Translations under genes and position numbers: made by a program
Shown here: one piece after another, positions 1 to 11,181 of the stretch
How the letters are laid out: every line of letters begins with the position of its first letter
How positions within the stretch are numbered: the first letter of the stretch is position 1
The notes under the pieces: model-generated
What the model saw: only the letters and a program-made list of their open reading frames with translations
Told to the model about the DNA's origin: nothing
Database searches by the model: none
Origin: Hypholoma sublateritium FD-334 SS-4
Taxonomy: Eukaryota; Basidiomycota; Agaricomycetes; Agaricales; Strophariaceae
Assembly: GCA_000827495.1 (NCBI GenBank)
Contig: KN817581.1
Location: 1-64,000, forward strand
Length of the DNA: 64,000 bases
Direction of reading: 5' to 3'

Positions 1-291
1 GAAACGACTAGACAAATCTGGTTGGATATAGCTCCGTGCCGTCAATTGTATAATAGGTTATAGTTTTTCAAGATTCGTTTGACAAAGAGTGCCATGTTTT
101 ACCGCGATTCCAATTGCTTGCAATTTGCTTTCATTCTCATTATAGTAAATCAAATTAAAATATATAGCGAGAAATTTGAATTGTCGCGNGCAGAAATCAT
201 GTAATCTAAGTCAATTAATCACAACTACTTGTATTGGCAACGTCTAAGAGCGCATCTGAATAACAAAACGAAACACGGAAGCGCCAACAAA
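1..291. other. AT-rich flank without a recognised gene
   Basis: This stretch precedes the stop codon of the first minus-strand gene. It is AT-rich, has one ambiguous base at 189, and shows no coding pattern I can support. It presumably holds the 3' UTR and terminator of the gene ending at 292. Confidence 0.4.
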
Positions 292-2358
292 TTAAACAAA
301 TGATTTTTCCTGTTCAGAGCGCTCTTTTGAAAGAAGTTCATATTTCTGAGACACTAATTAATATGTGGTTGTGGCGGATCGACACAGATAGACTCGTGGG
401 TTTACATACCTCTTTTTCGTCCTTGGGTAAACCATTCCAAAAGTTATTGAAGTCGTCTGCGGTGCCCTTGTTTGTCTTACACCACTCAATAGCACAAAGG
501 TTTCTATGTAGCAGAATGAGTCAAGTATAACATTAATACCAGGCAGAAACATACCGAGCAGTGGCCGATTTTGTAGGGCGCATTCGTCGGGACTTGGTAA
601 CAGGAGCTGGTAATGGCTGAACGGTATTGAGTGCAGAACTAGAAGCTGCAATGATTGAAGCGTCTGGTGTGAGTTGAACTTGCGGAGGGTTGTGAACCCC
701 ATGTAGCGGCGGGACGAAGGAATGGACAGTCGTTCTTGCATTACTTGATGACTGGAATGGATTATTGATCTAGAAAGCAGTATATAGTAAGCCTTGGATT
801 GATGCTATACGAGACGATACTCACATTGAAATACTGTTGAGGTAGTGCCACTGGCTGCAACAAGTTTTGATAACGGAGATTGGCAGTCTGATACTGTATG
901 CGTTAATCTCAGGAATCAAGCTGTTCGCCCATGGAAGCGTACCTTATCGATATTTTCTTGAGCAGCGGGAGTTCCTGGAACGACATTGATACTCGGAATA
1001 GCATGCTATTTTATAAGGAATGAGAATCATATGAAGAACATAAGTAACCAAAATTCTTACCATTTGGGGTGGGACAGCATAGACGGGAAAAGCCATGGCA
1101 GGGTCGGGGGTACTGTTGCCCTTCTTTGTCCTCTTCGAAGGCTGTTCATTGTCAGAGGCCGTATAGTCGATACCACGCTTGACCGAGACATCATCGTTGT
1201 CGCCGTCATCGTTGTCATGAGACTTGTCTTGATCGTCATCATCTTCAAGTTGCCTGTTCTTACCATTTCCTGTCTTATTCTTCTGTTGCTTTTTCTGCCA
1301 TTGATCACGCCAGGTGCGATAGACGTCTAAAGCGATCATTTCAGCCTTCCAATCATTTGCGCAAAGTCGAAGTTCTTCAAATCTTTCTGCCATCTCACGA
1401 TAGTATACTTTCAAGCTAGTGTGATCAGCTTCAGTCCATGAGGCGAATAAACGACCCTCGAGAGCAAACCCAACAAATATAGCGCGCGCATGCCGGCGTA
1501 TGTCACTGGCCAGATGGCCATTTATCGCTTGACCGTCCTTATCCTCGATATATTTCATATTCACGTTAATGCCTTGTGCTGCTCGAGTTCGTCCACGAGC
1601 CCCTGAAGTACCGCCTTCATCTAAATCGGCAACACGATCGGCATTTGCAGTGGTCCAGTCTTGACGAGTCCAGTATTTGACATTGGGGAACGTTTCACGA
1701 GTTTCCGGTCGAGTGGGTGGTGAACTAAGTGACTGCGGAATGCGATTTGCGAGCAACTCGTATGCTTTTCTGTAGTCAATGAGCTAATAAGCAATCATAT
1801 CAGGTATTGAGATCACGTACGCCAGGGTGTCTAACTGAGCAGTAAGAACACGATTTTTCTTGATGAGCTCTGCATTTTCTTGTTTAATTTCATTGAACTG
1901 GGAGTTAAGAGATCTATACTGCTCGACGGTCGGTCCTTTTCGGGTGGCGGAAGGGAAAGATTCAATGGAAGACCAAGCCTATAGCAAACTTTATTGCTTT
2001 GTAAATTATATGAAGCATGAAATATACGTACTGAAGTGCAAGGGCCATATGAAGCGGCACTTTGAGAGGCTTGAAAGATTCCTGTACTGTTAGACGATGA
2101 TTCAGATTGTCCAATGCCAGTGGAAGTAAATAGCTTGAGGTGGTCGCTGTGATAGTTATCGCTAATCCGGGAATTCACGTTCTCTTCAAGTGGGATGCCA
2201 GTAGAATCAGCTGGAAATGCATTTGAGATTGCCTCCTGACCTGGGCCTAGGCTCGGAGAGAGTTGTGTGGAGGATGGGTGCGTCATCCAATCACTCTCCA
2301 TTGAAGTTGGATGGTGATGGGATGTAAGAGGCGGCGCGACGTGTCCTGGACCTGACAT
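292..2358 (-). CDS. Uncharacterised acidic coiled-coil protein, 8 exons, 562 aa
   Basis: I reconstruct exons 2358-2032, 1978-1821, 1769-1061, 1005-943, 893-825, 769-555, 503-410 and 345-292. All introns are GT-AG and 49-64 nt long, and the total (1689 nt) closes in frame. The N-terminus is Ser/Pro/His-rich. About residues 125-160 contain a heptad-like stretch (EQYRSLNSQFNEIKQENAEL) that should form a coiled coil. A central globular part follows (WTRQDW, HARAIFVGFALEGRLFASW). Then comes a strongly acidic run (EDDDDQDKSHDNDDGDNDD) followed by a basic KRTKKG motif that could be a nuclear signal. The C-terminal part has a Cys-containing motif (ARNLCAIEWCKTNKGT) and ends in a charged helix. I do not recognise the family. 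Its position beside a FunK1 kinase and a transposase, all on one strand, suggests an accessory locus. The splice pattern supports a real gene; the function is unknown. Confidence 0.6.
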
Positions 2359-2802
2359 GATACATTTGATGCACTTGTTCTCACACAAATACGGAAATCA
2401 TCCACAGGGCAGATTAATTTATTCCAGCCCTGCTGTCCGGGACGCGCGAGCGTTGAATGCGCGGAACACTGCGAACTTGAGTGCAGGCGCTGAAATAACT
2501 TTTGTATTCGTGAAGCTGGGAACTTGGCTATTTCTATTTCAAGGATGACCGCCTTCGAATTCGTTTGTGAAAAGGAAAAGGAGAGTCGAGAGTCAAGAAG
2601 GCTTGGCTTGGGCGCAATCAACCCTCTCAATTTCTGTCGGCCGACGGAAAGCATCAAAGAGGTAAATGTGTTGACGAACAAACACCATTTACAGTACACA
2701 AACTACGATACTACAATGTATACACAAACAACATATAAAGTCCACCCGGTGCCAACTTCGAACTATCCTGACAACCCATTGCGCGCTCAAGTAAACCTGA
2801 CC

Positions 2803-5508
2803 TTAGCTTCCAGATGTGGTCACCGAAAATGTCTTGGTTCGCTTGGCTTCCGTAGTATCATCATCCTCGCTGTTCTTGCGCTTCTGGGAACCTTTGGACG
2901 CGTGAAGTGGGGTTGGCGCATACAAGCAAGGCTCCTCGTTCTGCGTAGAATACCTGTCTCGAGCTTTAGTGAAGATTTCTATAAAGGCATCATGAGTTGC
3001 GACACTCTGTTGTTTCTTGACAGAACGATCGAGAGGCCAGATTGCTTTTTGGAGATCTTGAAGCACTGGATGAAAGTCGTCCCAGTAGGGTGGAAGACGC
3101 GACAAGATGTAATCGTCGAGATCATCAATTTGCGAGCATTTTGTGCGGGCAAGGACATGATGGTCACGAGTGTGCCACCACTCATTGACGCATATAGAGA
3201 GTTCGTTGATGATTGGGGTAGGACTGCGAAGGTAGCCAGGTTTCATGACATAAGAGCAGATGTTTAAGATGACGTAGAACAAGGATTCGAGATCGTGCTT
3301 GGGCTGATGAACAAACTTGGAGGGATCTGTCCACCTCAGTGCCTCCAAAGCCATGAACGGTAATGTGCCCTAGTATATGCTTAGATGTAGTATAAGAGAG
3401 TATGAGAAGAAAAACTTACGGAATTTACGCGATACCCAGACTTGGCAACTTCTTCAAGGCAGAACGAATTATCGTTGTCGATAGTGAGGCCATGGGCGCT
3501 GATAGGAACGGGTTTATCAATGTTCTGAAGACCAGCTGGACCTGCATTCAGAGCGCTCGATGCTGGCACTAGGTCAGCGATATCGTCGCCGTTGTTTTCC
3601 TCGTCGACAACGTCAGGGGCCGGTACATTGTTGGAGTCGTTGCTGGGAACAATAATGAAGTTAGAGTCAGGGATGATGTTGCGGTCGTCAATCATTAAAC
3701 CGCGGGGCAGGACGTTGTTGTTGCTGTCGCTAGAGATCACGACGTCGGGATCATTCTCGTCATCCTCGTCATCGTCATCGCAGTGATCGCTCATGATACG
3801 GTTAATGCCAAGATTGTTCATACTGATGTCGCCATGACAAATCTTACAATCCTCAGACATATATTTGAGGTCTGATAAAATTGAGCTGTCAGATCAGATG
3901 TCATAAATTAGAAATATGCCACCTACAGACGACAATGTCAAGGAGTACAGAACACAACTCATGCTTCGACCGGAACGAGGTAATGGGGTCACAAATAGGC
4001 TTCGTGACTATTCTCCTATGCACCCTCGGAAAAGGTTTGTTGGGCAATTCGATGCGACGAAGGGCAGTACCATCACCTAGCTCCTGACCGACGACAAAAA
4101 TCGGGTAAGTATGTTTGAGCTTTGCGTACATCGCCGGGTCCTTCTTGATACTGCGGTTAATTTTGAGGAGATGTATGATCTCAGAGAATGGCGTCGACTC
4201 CAGGGGCCAGGAGTCCTTTAGTATATAGAATCGATCATCACGACAGACGAGCCAGACACGAGTTGCCCGACCGGATATTTGGGGGGTGGCGTGCAGAGGT
4301 CGAACGACCTTGAAGACACGTTTGACAGGCTTTCCGTCTGAAGTTGGGGTTTCGCCAATCACAGTGATATGGGTAACAATGCCAGTCTTCTTGTCGATTG
4401 TCATAGACTCATCGACACCGATGTAATGAGGGCGAGCGAAATGTAGGAGATAGAGAATGGATGCTAGAGTCATTCCACCCGGCCCCCTGCATTCGAACCG
4501 TGTAGAGGATATGACACCGGAACGATCAACGAGGACAAGTGCCCACATGGGATTTTGCGGATCGACCCTGAAGAACCCGAGAGCAAGGACAAAACGTCGG
4601 TAAGGCTGGGTCTCGAACATGAGATAAGACTTCTGGACGATGTTGTGAACCACGGTTTTGAATGTATTGGTTGAACTCTGCGTCACTTCGGCGAATGCTT
4701 TGATGACCGCCCAGCCGGGCCTTGTTTCTTTCGCTTCGAATGCCTTGCGAATGTCCGTATCAACGAGGGATAGATCTGGTTTGCGTGACTGAGTGGCACC
4801 CGTTGGAGGACAATTCGCCGTCCTAATACTCCAGGACCGAGCAGGATCCTTGTGTCCAAAAGCGGTGGCCATTGACTCCGCGACGCCTTTCAACCACTTT
4901 TTGATGGTCGCTTCAGTGAAACTTCGGGGGATATCCTGGAACATCTCTGCATCTTTATTCCAAGCTTTGCACTTGATGCGGAATGTTTTGTCGAAGCCAT
5001 TTGGGAGCGCCTCGCCGCAGATTGTGTGACGAACCCAGTGTTCCCCGGCATTGGGGACCCTCGCATTCACCTCGTAAGCAGTTCGGTCAGCGAAGTCTGG
5101 TCCCAGCTCCTTCCGAAGTAAGTCCTGAGCCCCTGTTTCAACGATGGTGGTGAGAGACGATCGGGCAGCATCTTTGAAAGACGGAGTAAGGACTTTCTTG
5201 ATATACAGGTCATAAGCAGCCGGTCTGGTATATGCGCTGACGTTGACTGGCTTCGGTAAGGCAGGCCTGGGTGCCTTGCGACCGGGGCGAGGTGGCAGCG
5301 GGCCCTGTGGCGGAATAGAGCCTGGTGGCAGCGGGAGAGATGCAGAGTTGCCAGAGCGTAGCATGTTACTAGAGAGCTGAGATTGAGAACAACAGATATG
5401 GACGTATTCGTCTGACTCGAAGGCAGTTGGAATTGGTTTACGATGAGGTGGTTCGAAGAAGTCGTCAGAGTAGCAAGATGGGTCCAATAAAATAGAGGGA
5501 GAAAGCAT
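2803..5508 (-). CDS. FunK1-type fungal protein kinase, 866 aa
   Basis: Three exons (5508-3927, 3871-3420, 3369-2803) join in frame to 866 aa. After a Pro-rich N-terminus (residues about 50-75), residues about 80-520 resemble the long N-terminal part of the Pkinase_fungal (FunK1) family. The catalytic loop CHGDISMNN lies at residues 539-547, with Asp542 the presumed catalytic base. A motif GLTIDND (Asp659) stands where FunK1 proteins have the GLLIDFD metal-binding segment. It is followed by GTLPFMALEAL, the activation-segment/APE region. Between the catalytic loop and Asp659 sits an insertion of roughly 110 residues, very rich in Asp, Asn and Glu; an alternative GLMIDD motif lies within it. 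The C-terminus is basic and probably nuclear (SQKRKNSEDD, EAKRTK). FunK1 kinases are expanded in Agaricomycetes and mostly uncharacterised. The first ATG of the long exon was taken as start; Met49 is an alternative. Confidence 0.85.
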
Positions 5509-5604
5509 CGTTCTTAAGTAATGGTATGAGAAATCGATAAGGAGGCGGCAATGGGCAGGGTACCATACTAGCTACTCCAAGTCACAAAGTGTTCTTATGT
5601 AATC

Positions 5605-8600
5605 TCAATTACTACCCAATGCATTGCCTTCTTCATTATCCCTGCCTTCTTCTGAGTCATTGTCGTAAACTCCTCCGAATCTGGCGACATCCAATCCCGG
5701 CTTTTCGACAACAAATCTCCAATCCTCCTCGACATTCAGGCCATGAAAATTATGTGGTACCATTCCGACCACTGAAATGATCGCCCTATAGTCGATAACA
5801 ATGGGCGCCGAATCTTCAGTATATTTGCATACTAATACTGTACCTGCGGATTCTTTGAATAAAATAGGATCAGGATCAGAATACGTCGATATCATCGCCA
5901 ACGTAAAGATATCTTGTTGTATTTTGCACCTAAAGTAATAATGAACTTCACCGAATCGTTCTTGACGTTCCGAGTCACCGACATTGTTCACAAACTGAGT
6001 CATTCATTAATTTAGGTTAGCGTGAAAAGATGCACGAGATGAGAAAACGACCTTCACATTCCGGGAAATTCTGACTTTCTCGAGAGGTTTCGAGCCTTCC
6101 TTCCATTTTGATCGAGCAATCTGTCCATTCGGTAGGCGTAGACGGGCCCAACGAGCGATGTCAGGACACCAGTCAGGATACTGACTGGGAGTGATTGCTG
6201 TGATATTGACACGGCGTTGATTGAAATACATAGCAAGTGCCCGAGCTTCAGATTTCTGCATGGAACGGAGGCGATGATCCTGCGCGCGAAGCAGGGCATA
6301 GCCATCGCCAAGATCGATGGCTCCTCGAGGCAGTTGCACACGATTTGGCGCCGAATATTTGGCGCCGGCTAACGATTCCGGAAGCATAGCTATAAGCGCG
6401 TTCACCTGGCAGCGTAATAGACCTCGCTGGGAAAGATTCGCATACGGATTTGACGGCTGCCGGATTTCTTGTCCCAGGTTTCCAATGGTCCGTTCCATGG
6501 TCCACTGCGAGGAGCAAATGGGAGGACCGATGCGAAAGACTTCCGGCGCCAAGTGGAGAAGGGCGTGGATACTCTGACGAACAAAATGTAGCCTTTCAAT
6601 TTGTCGTTGATAATATATGAGTTCAAATTCATGGGCAAATGAAACCAAAAGCGTGTGAGCGACGAGAATATCTTCTCTTCGGATTTTACGTTGAAGTATT
6701 ATTCGCATTGCCTTGACGAGTCCACAGAAATGGAGATAATAAGGATTGGGCAAAATCCCATGAAGAAGAGCTGGGGCGAGTCCGTAAAGATACAATAGAA
6801 ATTCCCAAGCCTTGTAGCCGCTGTTGATCTTCTCGGCGATGTTTCTGGGGGGCCTGTCAAACTGTCCCGGTAAATATGGTGTTGCGGCAGCAACATGCTG
6901 CCCATGAAGAGTCCATACGTCACCGACAAGGACGGCCCACGGCCATTCTGAAGGCGGATCGTCCTTATCATGGTCCAAAGTACCTCGCCATAGGGACAGT
7001 AGTAAATCACAGAGGTTGAATGAACTTAAGTGCATGATGTCCGAGCCAAAACAACCGGGAATCCCGAGTACACGAACTGGCTGAATCCCCAAAAAAATTG
7101 ATGGCTTCGAAATGCCAGTCTCCAAGCGACGCCTCTTGTACTGTGTGTCATTTGGCGAATTGAGTACATGACGAAGATTTTGAAAGTAAAGCTGAGACGA
7201 AGTGCATGGAAGAGAGTCGTGGGGAATGTCGTTGTGGTCGCAGCCTGGCATAGAAAAATTTGTGGGCTTTAGCAGAGCGGGATAATAGTGAGGCCCATTT
7301 GGTTTATGCCGTCCGGGTACCGTGCAATATAGGCGGCATCCGTATTTTCCGTGATGGCCCACCAAACCGTTCAGATAAGCCATACCAGGGCCATCTGCGG
7401 TATTGAGTGCTAGAAATAATCTTGAAAGAAATAGACGGTCCGATGAAGCATCCCAGAGCAAGAGTCCTTCGTTCTGAACCGCGGCAAGATGATATAGACC
7501 TGGGAAAAGGAAGGAGTCCATGTTTTTGGGCTTATTCGGCCCAGGTATGAAGCCGCCTGGCAGTACGTGCTTCTTCTTGTATCGTTCTTCGGGTGATAGA
7601 TCAAACAGCACCCAGATATAAATCCAACAATCTGACGACTTGTGCGCATACAGCTGGGCCCCGTCCAGTGAAAACATCAGTACCATGTCGCTGTCCTGTA
7701 TATTCCCATTTCGAACGTTCTCTAGATAGTCAGAGCCATGGAGGAAGTCATCATAGCTCGGAAGGCTACCTGAGTTTTCCTGAAGTTCGGCAATAATTTC
7801 TTGGGTTTTCCGTCGACGATAACGAAGTCGGTCCGCACTCTTGGGGTCGCGCCAGAGAGCCTGCAGGACGGGAGCGATGGGAATGGTGATGAATTCTTGA
7901 TACGGTTTTTTTGTTTCGGGGCAAAATTTAGTTACTCCACATCGGGGACATATGTCGAGTTGTGAGAAAGGTCCTGTAAAAGCAACACAGCTATTTTTGC
8001 ACATTGGGTGAGACACTGACCCAACACCTGTAATCTCCTCGATTCTACGTTTGATTTGGTCATGAGACGGGATGCTGTCTGCAGGATATCGCCTCTTGAT
8101 TGCCTCCCTTGTACTGTGGTACGCATCAGCTGAAGAATTGATGTTGGCCAAGAATATGTCCAGCCCAAGGCGAAGATCAGGGTCCTCGCTGAAATCAAAT
8201 ACTTTGGATGGTGGATTCCGGATCCTCTGTATAGCCGCTGGGCTTAGATTACTGTATTCTCCACCTAGCGTGGCGTCACGGAGCGCGTTAATGAAATCGA
8301 TGGAGGTCCGAAAGTCCGATAGCTGAGCCACTTCGAAAATATTGTCGAGATCAGCGGCTTCACTTTCGTAGTGTTCGTACTGAGGCAAAGGATGCAGGTG
8401 AATTGTAGCTGGGGTCTCCTCGCTGTTGACTGAGTGGTCCATAGTATTTTCCAGTTGAGTTGACAGAGGTTCACTATGTAGCGTGTCGTCTGTCAAAGGC
8501 TCATCAATGTGCTACAAATCATCACAGTCAGTGACATCGGTAGAAAGGCGTCATTCTGGTACATACAGGACGAGAATTCAAAGAACTATTTTCGAGAGGA

Positions 8601-8830
8601 GGTGCATTTATTTCGTTTACTTGTGTTCGTGTTTCTCTTTGCGCGTCAAGTTCTCGAAATTGAGCATGCTTTAAGTATGTTACACGTGTGAGTTGCTTCA
8701 AACGCCCTTTGCATCGGTGAGTACATGAGCAAGCAAATGTTTCTTTTGCCTTCGGAGAGGATAGAGATCTAGAGCTCGGTCGGCGAGATGATGTCGCTTT
8801 GCGCTTGGGTGTCTTTCCGCTGGAGGCCAT
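5605..8830 (-). CDS. Plavaka/CACTA-type (CMC superfamily) DNA transposase, 1037 aa
   Basis: Exons 8830-8567, 8511-6052 and 5994-5605 splice cleanly (introns 55 and 57 nt) into 1037 codons without a stop. The first exon encodes a Cys-rich, basic N-terminus (CSCTHRC followed by VTYLKHAQFR), as seen at the start of such transposases. The large exon has a zinc-ribbon-like motif (ICPRCGVTKFC) and the diagnostic core VLMFSLDGAQLYAHKSSDCW, then LPGGFIPGPNKPKNMDSFLF and the LVGHHGKYGCRLYC segment. The last exon supplies the C-terminal domain, with a typical LDVARFGG ending. This is a cut-and-paste transposase of the Tnp2/Transposase_21 type found in mushroom genomes as Plavaka elements. I could not delimit terminal inverted repeats or a target-site duplication by eye. 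An intact reading frame suggests recent activity or domestication. Confidence 0.88.
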
Positions 8831-9325
8831 AAATGAGACTATGGTGGTGGCAAAAGAGCATCTAAGGTGCGCTGACATTCTGAATCTCGCTCACGTAGTC
8901 TAATACATTCAATGCATTCAAAACAAATGCAGATAAATTGCGTACCTGCGCTTGCACTTGGCTTAAACACGGGTGTGCCAATACACACACTTATCCGGTG
9001 GCTAGCGCCATCCCAAGCAGGGCTTTTACTGTCCATGCCATGTTTTGCCAGATGCTAATTACGGTAATTTTGTCCTTATTATAGATTTTTTAACTGGTCG
9101 GCCCAGCATGGGCTAACCCCTGACATAATTTGCTGTGCATCTCCTTGGTTCCGGTTATATACGGGCTATTTTGACCGGGGTTGCACAGCCACTTAACCTC
9201 CCTGCCTCCTCCAAGTCTTGTCCAAGTCCTCCCCGCGACTCGTATTAATATTGACTGCTATGCGTATTATCACATTTAAAAATATGAAAAGAGCAATAAC
9301 TGATTTTTTTTTTTTTACCTGAATC
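8831..9325. other. Intergenic: transposase 5' side and MYND gene 3' side
   Basis: It contains the promoter side of the transposase and a homopolymer T run near 9306-9317. A short minus-strand open frame at 8839-9036 does not splice in frame to either neighbour. The right end of the transposon is probably here, but I see no clear terminal repeat. Confidence 0.4.
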
Positions 9326-11004
9326 TCAAAAATCAAGAGGATGAAATTCGCACTGAGTCGACTCAAGTCTATGCTCGCCTACAACCTCTGCCATCTGCTT
9401 TAAAAACTCTGGCTCAATCGTTGACGAGGAGATATAAGTCGTCGACCCGTCCTGATTCCTAACGGGCACAGAAATAGCTCCAGGAGGCGCCGATGGACCC
9501 GACTCCAAGAGACGGCGCGATTGCTCATGACCATCATCAATTACTGAGCATGCTGCGCCCGGAAGGCAGTATGGCTTGTGGTTTTTCCAGTCCGCCTTTT
9601 GGCACTTCTTGCTGCAGTAGCTCGGCTTTTTATCGCGGTCGCATTTTCCGGCACCTGCTAAATATTTCAGCCTGTCAGATGCAATAAATGTGTGAAATAG
9701 GAACGTACACTGTAGGAGCATTTTCCCCGAATTAGCCTCGATGCTGCATCCGGGGGCAGCGCAGCAATATCTGAGAGAAACCTGCAACGTCTTCTGAGCC
9801 ATCTTATTGCGCGTGTCCTGTATTTGTCGGTCGCGTTCCGCTTGAGCCCATATTCCATCCTTGACAAAGAGCGTGAGCTGCGGGTACAAATCTTTGGGAC
9901 TATAGGCTTCGAACATGCTATGCATATACCAAATCACAGCAGGGGCCGCGGGCATTCGGTCAGGCGTAGCCATCTTGCGAGATATCTTGGCAGATGTATT
10001 TGCGTGATAGCCCGCGGCAATAACATATCTGCTCGGGACGATTGTTTCATGTACATTCGAGTACCAGGAGGTGAGAACGGCATGCGCGGTGGCCTTTCGG
10101 CGGTCGTCGAGCGTGGGCGAGAGCGCCGCCTGAATGAGGTACTTCCGTGCTAGCCTGCGGTTGCGTGCGCATCCGAATCCAGAGCGCAAACGGACACCAT
10201 AGTCCAGCGCCTCAAGGTCATCGCCGCCGTCCGCGTTGGCCTTGACGACAGCTTCTGGCTTCTGCTCGAGCAAGGCATAGGCCTTTTTCATCTCCTTATT
10301 AGCATCTGGAAGCCTGTCTTCGAGTGAGAGGGATGCTTCGGCCCGATTCCACTCTGAAATATAGTGAATGCATTGGCGCATCCCTTCGTCTGGGAAATGG
10401 TCTATGCTGATTCCTGGCCGCTGAGCAGGGTCGGTAATCAACAGCGTACTGAACGTCACAGCCCATGGTGTCTTGATGATCATAGATTCTTCTTCCGAGA
10501 ATCCGAAAGCCCTCTTCATCAGTTCGAAGCGAAAGGACCATTTCACTTGCGCGTTCATATACACCGACTCAGAGGAAATAGCAATGTTGTGAAGGTTGGT
10601 GTGTACGCCTAGACGTTTGAATTCCTTTCCTACAGCCGCTACCATAGGTTCTTCCTGGGTCTGGAGTATGAAAGGTGCAAAAGACGCTGAAGAAGAGCCT
10701 TTGACATCAAGGTGGTTGACGAATGCATGCAGGATCCCTCGCACAATATGTGGTGCGGCTTCCTCCGCCGACTCTGGAAAGAAAGACATACCACTCTCAC
10801 CATTCGCGAGCCCAGAAGGGATGCGTTTAATGTACATAAGCTCTGACTGGGGCTGCATTAACACGAGAACATAGCCGATGATTTGCTCGAAAGGGACGAA
10901 GCGAATTTCGAAGTGCCATTCGTTTGCGACACGGCCCAGCGCGTCTTCTCAGCTGCGGGAAGCGCATTGAATCTTTGAACGAGTTCTAGAGTGAGTGCGT
11001 CCAT
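9326..11004 (-). CDS. MYND zinc-finger protein with Sel1-like repeat (probable frameshift near the N-terminus)
   Basis: The long reading frame runs from about 10948 to 9326, with one 54-nt intron at 9655-9708. Removing it joins the MYND finger perfectly: Cys pairs in CCAAPGC and CAGKC, then [18 protein letters not shown]. The middle part contains [22 protein letters not shown], which looks like a Sel1-like (TPR-related) repeat. MYND fingers bind proline-rich peptides in partner proteins, so this is probably an adaptor or regulator. Upstream, a convincing N-terminus ([20 protein letters not shown]) starts at 11004 but lies in a different frame from the downstream part ([13 protein letters not shown]). 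No acceptable GT-AG pair reconciles them. A one-base indel, either an assembly error or a real mutation, is likely between about 10948 and 10925. The gene diverges from THI20, with 177 bp between the two ATGs. Confidence 0.75.
9655..9708 (-). other. 54-nt intron inside the MYND finger
   Basis: The donor is GTACGT at 9708 and the acceptor TAGCAG ends at 9655. The length is a multiple of three and stop-free, so a naive translation would read through it and disrupt the zinc ligands. Splicing restores the C-x2-C spacing of the finger. Confidence 0.85.
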
Positions 11005-11181
11005 CGTGGTGGTTTGTCTGAAAGCCAACTGGAAGGCATGCGCGTCAATATAAATTTGGGGGTACAAGTTGAAACCAAGAGAAACAGCAACCCCAACGCG
11101 AGCACAGCCACCGACGCGTTGGCATCGCTAAAATAGTAATGGCAGCTGGCTGCCAATCGGTTGACCATCATCTTGTCAAAA
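11005..11181. promoter_or_regulatory. Shared divergent promoter between MYND gene and THI20
   Basis: The 177 bp between the two divergent start codons must carry both promoters and 5' UTRs. I see no clear TATA box and no thiamine-riboswitch-like structure. Confidence 0.4.

Noticed and set aside
2524..3267. 247-codon plus-strand frame
   Set aside because: Antisense shadow of the FunK1 kinase C-terminal exon.
8839..9036. Short minus-strand frame upstream of the transposase (MDSKSPAWDGASHR start)
   Set aside because: A plausible donor follows, but no in-frame junction to the transposase exon could be built.
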